Assembly (NCBI GenBank): GCA_963678705.1
Contig: OY783206.1
Coordinates: 17,867,807-17,931,806, forward strand
DNA length: 64,000 bases
Direction of reading: 5' to 3'
Origin: Panorpa germanica
Lineage: Eukaryota; Arthropoda; Insecta; Mecoptera; Panorpidae
This document shows positions 36,559 to 50,832 of this stretch, in pieces (positions within the stretch are counted from its first letter, which is position 1; each line of letters begins with the position of its first letter). Below the pieces are notes generated by a model. That model was given only the letters and a program-made list of their open reading frames with translations. It did no database searches and was not told the origin of the DNA. The position numbers and the translations under genes were made by a program.

Positions 36559-38144
36559 TATTAATTGTTATAAGTGATTAAGTGAACAATATATGCGGTT
36601 TTCTTGGAAATAGTGATTGATCGTTCATAAACATTCAATGGTAACAAACAAATGGTAAGTAAGTAGGCATAAGTACAAGTATGTATATGAGATATTTATA
36701 GAAATTCAGTGTGCCTTTGTTGATGTCCGGTGGCCAAGTGACCTTCAATGAATTAGACCGGCAAAAACCTATAGGTACGACTACTGCGCTATGGAGAACT
36801 ATTTTCATTGTCGAACATTATTTTACAAACCGATTACCGTTCCATGAAAAGGCAACTATCTAAAGGTTGTCCTCAGCGATCTGTAATGGGGCCTGAGCTC
36901 TGGAACATGGTATTCGACGAGAACTGTGTTTCTCACTCGAAAGGTTGTGTAGACATATGTTTTGCCAACGATAATGTGATCCTTATCGGTGCAAATAGTA
37001 CAGAAACCCTAGAAAGCCGTTCTCGACCTGCTATATATAAAATCTGTAGTTTCTTGAAGCTACAAAGCTACGAAACAAATACAGTAACAACGAATGATAA
37101 ACTTGTAACACACCTTGCGCGTGTCACAAGGACGGAATAAAGCTTAAACTCGGCAACTATGCCGACACTATACAAGGGGGCATTTATGCTAATAGTTGTG
37201 TATTGTGCTTCGGCATGGTATTACAGGATCAATCTTCCAGATCTTCCATGCAAAGAACTATGTTATTGACGATGACGCGTTGTTGCAGAACTGTATCTAC
37301 AGAAGTGGTGCAAGTGATATTGGGGACAATTCCTTTAGATTTAAAAATCACTCATGCACTTACTCAAGTACAAATTACGCTAGAACTGAAAAAATCAAAT
37401 TTTGATGATTTAAAATTAATGCGACAAATTTCGAGGATTTAAAGTTAATGCGGCTGTAGGATAAAAGTCTGGAGACGATACCAAATATATTGCCAAAGAG
37501 CTGAATGCATATATGCATAAGCTCTGGCAAGACAGATGGGACTTAATACAAAAAGGAAGACCTACGTATTGGTTTACAAGGACGTCAATATTGCTTTGCA
37601 ACATAAGTGGTTCCTATCTACTATGTGTGTGATCGGCTCCTGCTACTTTAGATAAAAAAAGTGATTAAAAGTGAGAAATTAATTATGGAAAAAAATTAAA
37701 TAAATTATATGAATACTTTTTCAAACGAAAAGTATTTAAGTTTGTTTTAAATTTGTGTTAATTTACCCTAAACAAAGTGTTTTTACAAAAGTTTGACAGT
37801 TGGAAACCAGTGTTAAAAACGAATTTTTTATTACGCGTACACGCGGTCTTATAAACATAACCTCAAATTTGTAACTTTGATGTTTGATATAAGACATTAA
37901 TAAGTGCGATAGACAAAAAAAGTGATAATAATTAGGTTAGTGTTAGTGCTAAAACATCAAGTGGTTTAAAATTTAAGAAATCTGTAGAGATATATAAGGA
38001 AGACCTCATATAAACACTACAAATATACGGAAGACAAAAGGTTGCCGCCCACTATCAAGTAAGTCGAATAACATTAACTATAAATAATATTAAAACACAA
38101 GAATTAGTTTATATAAATGCGTGTTTTAAATAATAATGAGAGTG
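36559..38144 (+). repeat. Monomer 21, subfamily B, type p
   Basis: Shares CGTTCATAAACATTC and GGTACGACTACTG with copy 19, two monomers earlier. Confidence 0.95.
36585..37655 (+). pseudogene. R1-clade LINE RT remnant (subfamily B example, copy 21)
   Basis: This is the representative of the homogenised right half. Motif A has decayed further (AFVDVRWP in place of AFDNVWWP, near 36713-36736). A one-base loss in ACATTATTTTAC puts motif A in a different frame from motif B (GCPQRSVMGPELWN, from 36865) and FAND (36961-36972). The 110-codon frame at 36808-37140 begins at TTG, not ATG, so it is not a credible gene start. It ends TRTE then TAA, where related RTs have a conserved glutamate followed by tryptophan. 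A second frame, 37203-37442, carries the QRTMLLTMTRCCRTVST block. A third frame carries NAYMHKLWQDRWDLIQKGRP from about 37501. Confidence 0.8.
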
Positions 38145-39730
38145 TATTAATTGTTATAAGTGATTAAGTGAACAATATATGCGGTTTTCTTGGAAATAGT
38201 GATTGATCGTTCATGAACATTCAATGGTAACAAACAAATGGTAAGTAAGTAGGCATAAATACATGTATGTATATGAGATATTTATAGAAATTCAGTGTGC
38301 CTTTGTTGATGTCCGGTGGCCAAGTGACCTTCAATGAATTAGACCGGCAAAAACCTATAGGTACGTCTACTGCGCTATGGAGAACTATTTTCATTGTCGA
38401 ACATTATTTTACAAACCGATTACCGTTCCATGAAAAAGCAACTATCTAAAGGTTGTCCTCAGCGATCTGTAATAGGGCCTGAGCTCTGGAACATGGTATT
38501 CGACGAGAACTGTGTTTCTCACTCGAAAGGTTGTGTAGACATATGTTTTGCCAACGATAATGTGATCTTAATCGGTGCAAATAGTACAGAAACCCTAGAA
38601 AGCTGTTCTCGACCTGCTATATATAAAATCTGTAGTTTCTTGAAGCTACAAAGCTACGAAACAAATACAGTAACAACGAATGATAAACTTGTAACACACC
38701 TTGCGCGTGTCACAAGGACGGAATGAAGCTTAAAATTGGCAACTATGCCGACACTATACAAGGGGGCATTTATGCTAATAGTTGTGTATTGTGCTTCGGC
38801 ATGGTATTACAGGATCAATCTTCCAGATCTTCCATGCAAAGAACTATGTTATTGACGATGACGCGTTGTTGCAGAACTGTATCTACAGAAGTGGTGCAAG
38901 TGATATTGGGGACAATTCCTTTAGATTTAAAAATCACTCATGCACTTACTCAAGTACAAATTACGCTAGAACTGAAAAAATCAAATTTTGATGATTTAAA
39001 ATTAATGCGACAAATTTCGAGGATTTAAAGTTAATGCGGCTGTAGGATAAAAGTCTGGAGACGATACCAAATATATTGCCAAAGAGCTGAATGCATATAT
39101 GCATAAGCTCTGGCAAGACAGATGGGACTTAATACAAAAAGGAAGACCTACGTATTGGTTTACAAGGACGTCAATATTGCTTTGCAACACAAGTGATTCC
39201 TATCTACTATGTGTGTGATCGGCTCCTGCTACTTTAGATAAAAAAAGTGATTAAAAGTGAGAAATTAATTATGGAAAAAAATTAAATAAATTATATGAAT
39301 ACTTTTTCAAACGAAAAGTATTTAAGTTTGTTTTAAATTTGTGTTAATTTACCCTAAACAAAGTGTTTTTACAAAAGTTTGACAGTTGGAAACCAGTGTT
39401 AAAAACGAATTTTTTATTACGCGTACACGCGGTCTTATAAACATAACCTCAAATTTGTAACTTTGATGTTTGATATAAGACATTAATAAGTGCGATAGAC
39501 AAAAAAAGTGATAATAATTAGGTTAGTGTTACTGCTAAAACATCAAGTGGTTTAAAATTTAAGAAATCTGTAGAGATATATAAGGAAGACCTCATATAAA
39601 CACTACAAATATACGGAAGACAAAAGGTTGCCGCCCACTATCAAGTAAGTCGAATAACATTAACTATAAATAATATTAAAACACAAGAATTAGTTTATAT
39701 AAATGCGTGTTTTAAATAATAATGAGAGTG
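38145..39730 (+). repeat. Monomer 22, subfamily B, type q
   Basis: Shares AAATACATGTATG, CATGAAAAAGCAAC and GAAAGCTGTTC with copy 20. CTTAAAATTGG and GTGATTCC are private. Confidence 0.95.
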
Positions 39731-41316
39731 TATTAATTGTTATAAGTGATTAAGTGAACAATATATGCGGTTTTCTTGGAAATAGTGATTGATCGTTCAT
39801 AAACATTCAATGGTAACAAACAAATGGTAAGTAAGTAGGCATAAGTACAAGTATGTATATGAGATATTTATAGAAATTCAGTGTGCCTTTGTTGATGTCC
39901 GGTGGCCAAGTGACCTTCAAAGAATTAGACCGGCAAAAACCTATAGGTACGACTACTGCGCTATGGAGAACTATTTTCATTGTCGAACATTATTTTACAA
40001 ACCGATTACCGTTCCATGAAAAGGCAACTATCTAAAGGTTGTCCTCAGCGATCTGTAATGGGGCCTGAGCTCTCAAACATGGTATTCGACGAGAACTGTG
40101 TTTCTCACTCGAAAGGTTGTGTAGACATATGTTTTGCCAACGATAATGTGATCCTTATCGGTGCAAATAGTACAGAAACCCTAGAAGGCCGTTCTCGACC
40201 TGCTATATATAAAATCTGTAGTTTCTTGAAGCTACAAAGCTACGAAACAAATACAGTAACAACGAATGATAAACTTGTAACACACCTTGCGCGTGTCACA
40301 AGGACGGAATGAAGCTTAAACTCGACAACTATGCCGACACTAAACAAGGGGGCATTTATGCTAATAGTTGTGTATTGTGCTTCGGCATGGTATTACAGGA
40401 TCAATCTTCCAGATCTTCCACGCAAAGAACTATGTTATTGACGATGACGCGTTGTTGCAGAACTGTATCTACAGAAGTGGTGCAAGTGATATTGGGGACA
40501 ATTCCATTAGATTTAAAAATCACTCATGCACTTACTCAAGTACAAATTACGCTAGAACTGAAAAAATCAAATTTTGATGATTTAAAATTAATGCGACAAA
40601 TTTCGAGGATTTAAAGTTAATGCGGCTGTAGGATAAAAGTCTGGAGACGATACCAAATATATTGCCAAAGAGATGAATGCATATATGCATAAGCTCTGGC
40701 AAGACAGATGGGACTTAATACAAAAAGGAAGACCTACGTATTGGTTTACAAGGACGTTAATATTGCTTTGCAACACAAGTGGTTCCTATCTACTATGTGT
40801 GTGATCGGCTCCTGCTACTTTAGGTGGAAAAAGTGATTAAAAGTGAGAAATTAATTATGAAAAAAAATTAAATAAATTATATGAATACTTTTTCAAACGA
40901 AAAGTATTTAAGTTTGTTTTAAATTTGTGTTAATTTACCCTAAACAAAGTGTTTTTACAAAAGTTTGACAGTTGGAAACCAGTGTTAAAAACGAATTTTT
41001 CATTACGCGTACACGCGGTCTTATAAACATAACCTCAAATTTGTAACTTTGATGTTTGATATAAGACATTAATAAGTGCGATAGACAAAGAAAGTGATAA
41101 TAATTAGGTTAGTGTTAGTGCTAAAACATTAAGTGGTTTAAAATTCAAGAAATCTGTAGAGATATATAAGGAAGACCTCATATAAACACTACAAATATAC
41201 GGAAGACAAAAGGTTGCCGCCCACTATCAAGTAAGTCGAATAACATTAACTATAAATAATATTAAAACACAAGAATTAGTTTATATAAATGCGTGTTTTA
41301 AATAATAATGAGAGTG
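39731..41316 (+). repeat. Monomer 23, subfamily B
   Basis: It begins like type p (CATAAACATTC, ACGACTACTG). In the RT 3' part it carries CTCGACAACTATG, CCACGCAAAG and ATTCCATTAG, marks shared with copies 26, 28 and the second part of 34. Confidence 0.95.
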
Positions 41317-42902
41317 TATTAATTGTTATAAGTGATAAAGTGAACAATATATGCGGTTTTCTTGGAAATAGTGATTGATCGTTCATGAACATTCAATGGT
41401 AACAAACAAATGGTAAGTAAGTAGGCATAAGTAAAAGTATGTATATGAGATATTTATAGAAATTTAGTGTGCCTTTGTTGTAGTCCGGTGGCCAAGTGAC
41501 CTTCAAAGAATTAGACCGGCAAAAACCTATAGGTACGTCTACTGCGCTATGGAGAACTATTTTCATTGTCGAACATTATTTTACAAACCGATTACCGTTC
41601 CATGAAAAGGCAACTATCTAAAGGTTGTCCTCAGCGATCTGTAATGGGGCCTGAGCTCTGGAACATGGTATTCGACGAGAACTGTGTTTCTCACTCGAAA
41701 GGTTGTGTAGACATATGTTTTGCCAACGATAATGTGATCCTTATCGGTGCAAATAGTACAGAAACCCTAGAAAGCCGTTCTCGACCTGCTATATATAAAA
41801 TCTGTAGTTTCTTGAAGCTACAAAGCTACGAAACAAATACAGTAACAACGAATGATAAACTTGTAACACACCTTGCGCGTGTCACAAGGACGGAATGAAG
41901 CTTAAACTCGGAAACTATGCCAACACTATACAAGGGGGCATTTATGCTAATAGTTGTGTATTGTGCTTCGGCATGGTATTACAGGATCAATCTTCCAGAT
42001 CTTCCATGCAAAGAACTATGTTATTGACGATGACGCGTTGTTGCAGAACTGTATCTACAGAAGTGGTGCAAGTGATATTGGGGACAATTCCTTTAGATTT
42101 AAAAATCACTCATGCACTTACTCAAGTACAAATTACGCTAGAACTGAAAGAATCAAATTTTGATGATTTTAAATTAATGCGACAAATTTCGAGGATTTAA
42201 AGTTAATGCGGCTGTAGGATAAAAGTCTGGAGACGATACCAAATATATTGCCAAAGAGATGAATGCATATATGCATAAGCTCTGGCAAGACAGATGGGAC
42301 TTAATACAAAAAGGAAGACCTACGTATTGGTTTACAAGGACGTTAATATTGCTTTGCAACACAAGTGGTTCCTATCTACTATGTGTGTGATTGGCTCCTG
42401 CTACTTTAGGTACAAAAAGTAATTAAAAGTGAGAAATTAATTATGGAAAAAAAATAAATAAATTATATGAATACTTTTTCAAACGAAAAGTATTTAAGTT
42501 TGTTTTAAATTTGCGTTAATTTACCCTAAACAAAGTGTTTTTACAAAAGTTTGACAGTTGGAAACCAGTGTTAAAAACGAATTTTTTATTACGCGTACAC
42601 GCGGTCTTATAAACATAACCTCAAATTTGTAACTTTGATGTTTGATATAAGACATTAATAAGTGCGATAGACAAAAAAAGTGATAATAATTAGGTTAGTG
42701 TTAGTGCTAAAACATCAAGTGGTTTAAAATTCAAGAAATCTGTAGAGATATATAAGGAAGACCTCATATAAACACTACAAATATACGGAAGACAAAAGGT
42801 TGCCGCCAACTATCAAGTAAGTCGAATAACATTAACTATAAATAATATTAAAACACAAGAATTAGTTTATATAAATGCGTGTTTTAAATAATAATGAGAG
42901 TG
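41317..42902 (+). repeat. Monomer 24, subfamily B
   Basis: Private changes are TTTGTTGTAGTCCGG in the motif A region, CTGAAAGAATC, GATTGGCTCC and GGTACAAAAAGTAATT. Confidence 0.95.
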
Positions 42903-44488
42903 TATTAATTGTTATAAGTGATTAAGTGAACAATATATGCGGTTTTCTTGGAAATAGTGATTGATCGTTCATGAACATTCAATGGTAACAAACAAATGGT
43001 AAGTAAGTAGGCATAAGTACAAGTATGTATATGAGATATTTATAGAAATTTAGTGTGCCTTTGTTAATGTCCGGTGGCCAAGTGACCTTCAAAGAATTAG
43101 ACTGGCAAAAACCTATAGGTACGTCTACTGCGCTATGGAGAACTATTTTCATTGTCGAACATTATTTTACAAACCGATTACCGTTCCATGAAAAGGCAAC
43201 TATCTAAAGGTTGTCCTCAGCGATCTGTAATGGGGCCTGAGCTCTGGAACATGGTATTCGACGAGAACTGTGTTTCTCACTCGAAAGGTTGTGTAGACAT
43301 ATGTTTTGCCAACGATAATGTGATCCTTATCAATGCAAATAGTACAGAAACCCAAGAAAGCCGTTCTCGACCTGCTATATATAAAATCTGTAGTTTCTTG
43401 AAGCTACAAAGCTACGAAACAAATACAGTAACAACGAATGATAAACTTGTAACACACCTTGCGCGTGTCACAAGAACGGAATGAAGCTTAAACTCGGCAA
43501 CTATGCCGACACTATACAAGGGGGCATTTATGCTAATAGTTGTGTATTGTGCTTCGGCATGGTATTACAGGATCAATCTTCCAGATCTTCCATGCAAAGA
43601 ACTATGTTATTGACGATGACGCGTTGTTGCAGAACTGTATCTACAGAAGTGGTGCAAGTGATATTTGGGACAATTCCTTTAGATTTAAAAATCACTCATG
43701 CACTTACTCAAGTACAAATTACGCTAGAACTGAAAAAATCAAATGTTGATGATTTAAAATTAATGCGACAAATTTCGAGGATTTAAAGTTAATGCGGCTG
43801 TAGGATAAAAGTCTGGAGACGATACCAAATATATTGCCAAAGAGATGAATGCATATATGCATAAGCTCTGGCAAGACAGATGGGACTTAATACAAAAAAG
43901 AAGACCTACGTATTGGTTTACAAGGACGTTAATATTGCTTTGCAACACAAGTGGTTCCTATCTACTATGTGTGTGATCGGCTCCTGCTACTTTAGGTGAA
44001 AAAAGTGATTAAAAGTGAGAAATTAATTATGGAAAAAAATTAAATAAATTATATGAATACTTTTTCAAACGAAAAGTATTTAAGTTTGTTTTAAATTTGT
44101 GTTAATTTACCCTAAACAAAGTGTTTTTACAAAAGTTTGACAGTTGGAAACCAGTGTTAAAAACGAATTTTTCATTACGCGTACACGCGGTCTTATAAAC
44201 ATAACCTCAAATTTGTAACTTTGATGTTTGATATAAGACATTAATAAGTGCGATAGACAAAAAAAGTGATAATAATTAGGTTAGTGTTAGTGCTAAAACA
44301 TCAAGTGGTTTAAAATTCAAGAAATCTGTAGAGATATATAAGGAAGACCTCATATAAACACTACAAATATACGGAAGACAAAAGGTTGCCGCCCACTATC
44401 AAGTAAGTCGAATATTATTAACTATAAATAATGATAAAACACAATAATTAGTTTATATAAATGCGTGTTTTAAATAATAATGAGAGTG
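42903..44488 (+). repeat. Monomer 25, subfamily B
   Basis: Marks are ATCAATGCAAATAG, GATATTTGGGAC and AAATGTTGATG. The tail is CGAATATTATTAAC...AATGATAAAACACAATAATT. GACTGGCAAAAACC is shared with copies 27, 29 and 35. Confidence 0.95.
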
Positions 44489-46074
44489 TATTAATTGTTA
44501 TAAGTGATTAAGTGAACAATATATGCGGTTTTCTTGGAAATAGTGATTGATCGTTCATAAACATTCAATGGTAACAAACAAATGGTAAGTAAGTAGGCAT
44601 AAGTACAAGTATGTATATGAGATATTTATAGAAATTCAGTGTGCCTTTGTTGATGTCCGGTGGCCAAGTGACCTTCAAAGAATTAGACCGGCAAAAACCT
44701 ATAGGTACGTCTACTGCGCTATGGAGAACTATTTTCATTGTCGAACATTATTTTACAAACCGATTACCGTTCCATGAAAAGGCAACTATCTAAAGGTTGT
44801 CCTCAGCGATCTGTAATGGGGCCTGAGCTCTGGAACATGGTATTCGACGAGAACTGTGTTTCTCACTCGAAAGGTTGTGTAGACATATGTTTTGCCAACG
44901 ATAATGTGATCCTTATCAGTGCAAATAGTACAGAAACCCTAGAAAGCCGTTCTCGACCTGCTATATATAAAATCTGTAGTTTCTTGAAGCTACAAAGCTA
45001 CGAAACAAATACAGTAACAACGAATGATAAACTTGTAACACACCTTGCGCGTGTCACAAGTACGGAATGAAGCTTAAACTCGACAACTATGCCGACACTA
45101 TACAAGGGGGCATTTATGCTAATAGTTGTGTATTGTGCTTCGGCATGGTATTACAGGATCAATCTTCTAGATCTTCCACGCAAAGAACTATGTTATTGAC
45201 GATGACGCGTTGTTGCAGAACTGTATCTACAGAAGTGGTGCAAGTGATATTGGGGACAATTCCATTAGATTTAAAAATCACTCATGCACTTACTCAAGTA
45301 CAAATTACGCTAGAACTGAAAAAATCAAATTTTGATGATTTAAAATTAATGCGACAAATTTCGAGGATTTAAAGTTAATGCGGCTGTAGGATAAAAGTCT
45401 GGAGACGATACCAAATATATTGCCAAAGAGATGAATGCATATATGCATAAGCTCTGGCAAGACAGATGGGACTTAATACAAAAAGGAAGACCTACGTATT
45501 GGTTTACAAGGACGTTAATATTGCTTTGCAACACAAGTGGTTCCTATCTACTATGTGTGTGATCGGCTCCTGCTACTTTAGGTGGAAAAAGTGATTAAAA
45601 GTGAGAAATTAATTATGGAAAAAAATTAAATAAATTATATGAATACTTTTTCAAACGAAAAGTATTTAAGTTTGTTTTAAATTTGTGTTAATTTACCCTA
45701 AACAAAGTGTTTTTACAAAAGTTTGACAGTTGGAAACCAGTGTTAAAAACGAATTTTTCATTACGCGTACACGCGGTCTTATAAACATAACCTTAAGTTT
45801 GTAACTTTGATGTTTGATATAAGACATTAATAAGTGCGATAGACAAAAAAAGTGATAATAATTAGGTTAGTGTTAGTGCTAAAACATCAAGTGGTTTAAA
45901 ATTCAAGAAATCTGTAGAGATATATAAGGAAGACCTCATATAAACACTACAAATATACGGAAGACAAAAGGTTGCCGCCCACTATCAAGTAAGTCGAATA
46001 ACATTAACTATAAATAATATTAAAACACAAGAATTAGTTTATATAAATGCGTGTTTTAAATAATAATGAGAGTG
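44489..46074 (+). repeat. Monomer 26, subfamily B
   Basis: Carries CTCGACAACTATG, CCACGCAAAG and ATTCCATTAG, as in copies 23 and 28, plus ATCAGTGCAAATAG and CACAAGTACGGAATG. Confidence 0.95.
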
Positions 46075-47660
46075 TATAAATTGTTATAAGTGATTAAGTG
46101 AACAATATATGCGGTTTTCTTGGAAATAGTGATTGATCGTTCATGAACATTCAATGGTAACAAACAAATGGTAAGTAAGTAGGCATAAGTACAAGTATGT
46201 ATATGAGATATTTATAGAAATTCAGTGTGCCTTTGTTAATGTCCGGTGGCCAAGTGACCTTCAAAAAATTAGACTGGCAAAAACCTATAGGTACGTCTAC
46301 TGGGCTATGGAGAACTATTTTCATTGTCGAACATTATTTTACAAACCGATTACCGTTTCATGAAAAGGCAACTATCTAAAGGTTGTCCTCAGCGATCTGT
46401 AATGGGGCCTGAGCTCTGGAACATGGTATTCGACGAGAACTGTGTTTCTCACTCGAAAGGTTGTGTAGACATATGTTTTGCCAACGATAATGTGATCCTT
46501 ATCGGTGCAAATAGTACAGTAACCCTAGTAAGCCGTTCTCGACCTGCTATATATAAAATCTGTAGTTTCTTGAAGCTACAAAGCTACGAAACAAATACAG
46601 TAACAACGAATGATAAACTTGTAACACACCTTGCGCGTGTCACAAGGACGGAATGAAGCTTAAACTCGGCAACTATGCCGACACTATACAAGGGGGCATT
46701 TATGCTAATAGTTGTGTATTGTGCTTCGGCATGGTATTACAGGATCAATCTTCCAGATCTTCCATGCAAAGAACTATGTTATTGACGATGACGCGTTGTT
46801 GCAGAACTGTATCTACAGAAGTGGTGCAAGTGATATTGGGGACAATTCCTTTAGATTTAAAAATCACTCATGCACTTACTCAAGTACAAATTACGCTAGA
46901 ACTAAAAAAATCAAATTTGGATGATTTAAAATTAATGCGACAAATTTCGAGGATTTAAAGTTAATGCGGCTGTAGGATAAAAGTCTGGAGACGATACCAA
47001 ATATATTGCCAAAGAGATGAATGCATATATGCATAAGCTCTAGAAAGACAGATGGGACTTAATACAAAAAAGAAGACCTACGTATTGGTTTACAAGGACG
47101 TTAATATTGCATTGCAACACAAGTGGTTCCTATCTACTATGTGTGTGATCGGCTCCTGCTACTTTAGGTTAAAAAAGTGATTAAAAGTGAGAAATTAATT
47201 ATGGAAAAAAATTAAATAAATTATATGAATACTTTTTCAAACGAAAAGTATTTAAATTTGTTTTAAATTTGTGTTAATTTACCCTAAACAAAGTGTTTTT
47301 ACAAAAGTTTGACAGTTGGAAACCAGTGTTAAAAACGAATTTTTCATTACGCGTACACGCGGTCTTATAAACATAACCTCAAATTTGTAACTTTGATGTT
47401 TGATATAAGACATTAATAAGTGCGATAGACAAAAAAAGTGATAATAATTAGGTTAGTGTTAGTGCTAAAACATCAAGTGGTTTAAAATTCAAGAAATCTG
47501 TAGAGATATATAAGAAAGACCTCATATAAACACTACAAATATACGGAAGACAAAAGGTTGCCGCCCACTATCAAGTAAGTCGAATAACATTAAATATAAA
47601 TAATATTAAAACACAAGAATTAGTTTATATAAATGCGTGTTTTAAATAATAATGAGAGTG
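46075..47660 (+). repeat. Monomer 27, subfamily B, type r
   Basis: Type r is marked by GTATAAATTG, CAAAAAATTAGACTGGC, CTGGGCTATGG, AAATTTGGATG and TTGCATTGC. CTCTAGAAAGACAG is private. Confidence 0.95.
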
Positions 47661-49246
47661 TATTAATTGTTATAAGTGATTAAGTGAACAATATATGCGG
47701 TTTTCTTGGAAATAGTGATTGATCGTTCATGAACAGTCAATGGTAACAAACAAATGGTAAGTAAGTAGGCATAAGTACAAGTATGTATATGAGATATTTA
47801 TAGAAATTCAGTGTGCCTTTGTTGATGTCCGGTGGCCAAGTGACCTTCAAAGAATTAGACCGGCAAAAACCTATAGGTACGTCTACTGCGCTATGGAGAA
47901 CTATTTTCATTGTCAAACATTATTTTACAAACCGATTACCGTTCCATAAAAAGGCAACTATCTAAAGGTTGTCCTCAGCGATCTGCAATGGGGCCTGAGC
48001 TCTGGAACATAGTATTCGACGAAAACTGTGTTTCTCACTCGAAAGGTTGTGTAGACATATGTTTTGCCAACGATAATGTGATCCTTATCTGTGCAAATAA
48101 TACAGAAACCCTAGAAAGCCGTTCTCGACCTGCTATATATAAAATCTGTAGTTTCTTGAAGCTACAAAGCTACGAAACAAATACAGTAACAACGAATGAT
48201 AAACTTGTAACACACCTTGCGCGTGTCACAAGTACGAAATGAAGCTTAAACTCGACAACTATGCCGACACTATACAAGGGGGCATTTATGCTAATAGTTG
48301 TGTATTGTGCTTCGGCATGGTATTACAGGATCAATCTTCCAGATCTTCCACGCAAAGAACTATGTTATTGACGATGACGCGTTGTTGCAGAACTGTATCT
48401 ACAGAAGTGGTGCAAGTGATATTGGGGACAATTCCATTAGATTTAAAAATCACTCATGCACTTACTCAAGTACAAATTACGCTAGAACTGAAAAAATCAA
48501 ATTTTGATGATTTAAAATTAATGCGACAAATTTCGAGGATTTAAAGTTAATGCGGCTGTAGGATAAAAGTCTGGAGACGATACCAAATATATTGCCAAAG
48601 AGATGAATGCATACATGCATAAGCTCTGGCAAGACAGATGGGACTTAATACAAAAAGGAAGACCTACGTATTGGTTTACAAAGACGTTAATATTGCTTTG
48701 CAACACAAGTGGTTCCTATCTACTATGTGTGTGATCGGCTCCTGCTACTTTAGGTGGAAAAAGTGATTAAAAGTGAGAAATTAATTATGGAAAAAAATTA
48801 AATAAATTATATGAATACTTTTTCAAACGAAAAGTATTTAAGTTTGTTTTAAATTTGTGTTAATTTACCCTAAACAAAGTGTTTTTACAAAAGTTTGACA
48901 GTTGGAAACTAGTGTTAAAAACGAATTTTTCATTACGCGTACACGCGGTCTTATAAACATAACCTCAAATTTGTAACTTTGATGTTTGATATAAGACATT
49001 AATAAGTGCGATAGACAAAAAAAGTGATAATAATTAGGTAAGTGTTAGTGCTAAAACATCAAGTGGTTTAAAATTCAAGAAATCTGTAGAGATATATAAG
49101 GAAGACCTCATATAAACACTACAAATATACGGAAGACAAAAGGTTGCCGCCCACTATCAAGTAAGTCGAATAACATTAACTATAAATAATAATAAAACAC
49201 AAGAATTAGTTTATATAAATGCGTGTTTTAAATAATAATGAGAGTG
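47661..49246 (+). repeat. Monomer 28, subfamily B, type s with 26-like 3' part
   Basis: The front half has type s marks (GAACAGTCAATGG, CATAAAAAGGC, CGATCTGCAATGG, AACATAGTATTC). The back half has CTCGACAACTATG, CCACGCAAAG and ATTCCATTAG. Confidence 0.95.
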
Positions 49247-50832
49247 TATAAATTGTTATAAGTGATTAAGTAAACAATATATGCGGTTTTCTTGGAAATA
49301 GTGATTGATCGTTCATGAACATTCAATGGTAACAAACAAATGGTAAGTAAGTAGGCATAAGTACAAGTATGTATATGAGATATTTATAGAAATTCAGTGT
49401 GCCTTTGTTAATGTCCGGTGGCCAAATGACCTTCAAAAAATTAGACTGGCAAAAACCTATAGGTACGTCTACTGGGCTATGGAGGACTATTTTCATTGTC
49501 GAACATTATTTTAAAAACCGATTACCGTTCCATGAAAAGGCAACTATCTAAAGGTTGTCCTCAGCGATCTGTAATGGGGCCTGAGCTCTGGAACATGGTA
49601 TTCGACGAGAACTGTGTTTCTCACTCGAAAGGTTGTGTAGACATATGTTTTGTTAACGATAATGTGATCCTTATCGGTGCAAATAGTACAGAAACCCTAG
49701 TAAGCCGTTCTCGACCTGCTATATATAAAATCTGTAGTTTCTTGAAGCTACAAAGCTACGAAACAAATACAGTAACAACGAATGATAAACTTGTAATACA
49801 CCTTGCGCGTGTCACAAGGACGGAATGAAGCTTAAACTCGGCAACTATGCCGACACTATACAAGGGGGCATTTATGCTAATAGTTGTGTATTGTGCTTCG
49901 GCATGGTATTACAGGATCAATCTTCCAGATCTTCCATGCAAAGAACTATGTTATTGACGATGACGCGTTGTTGCAGAACTGTATCTACAGAAGTGGTGCA
50001 AGTGATATTGGGGACAATTCCTTTAGATTTAAAAATCACTCATGCACTTACTCAAGTACAAATTACGCTAGAACTGAAAAAATCAAATTTGGATGATTTA
50101 AAATTAATGCGACAAATTTCGAGGATTTAAAGTTAATGCGGCTGTAGGATAAAAGTCTGGAGACGATACCAAATATATTGCCAAAGAGATGAATGCATAT
50201 ATGCATAAGCTCTGGCAAGACAGATGGGACTTAATACAAAAAGGAAGACCTACGTATTGGTTTACAAGGACGTTAATATTGCATTGCAACACAAGTGGTT
50301 CCTATCTACTATGTGTGTGATCGGCTCCTGCTACTTTAGGTGAAAAAAGTGATTAAAAGTGAGAAATTAATTATGGAAAAAAATTAAATAAATTATATGA
50401 ATACTTTTTCAAACGAAAAGTATTTAAGTTTGTTTTAAATTTGTGTTAATTTACCCTAAACAAAGTGTTTTTACAAAAGTTTGACAGTTGGAAACCAGTG
50501 TTAAAAACGAATTTTTCATTACGCGTACACGCGGTCTTATAAACATAACCTCAAATTTGTAACTTTGATGTTTGATATAAGACATTAATAAGTGCGATAG
50601 ACAAAAAAAGTGATAATAATTAGGGTAGTGTTAGTGCTAAAACATCAAGTGGTTTAAAATTCAAGAAATCTGTAGAAATATATAAGAAAGACCTCATTTA
50701 AACACTACAAATATACGGAAGACAAAAGGTTGCCGCCCACTATCAAGTAAGTCGAATAACATTAAATATAAATAATATTAAAACACAAGAATTAGTTTAT
50801 ATAAATGCGTGTTTTAAATAATAATGAGAGTG
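49247..50832 (+). repeat. Monomer 29, subfamily B, type r
   Basis: Shares the type r marks with copy 27. TATGGAGGAC, TTTTGTTAACG and CTTGTAATACACC are private. Confidence 0.95.
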
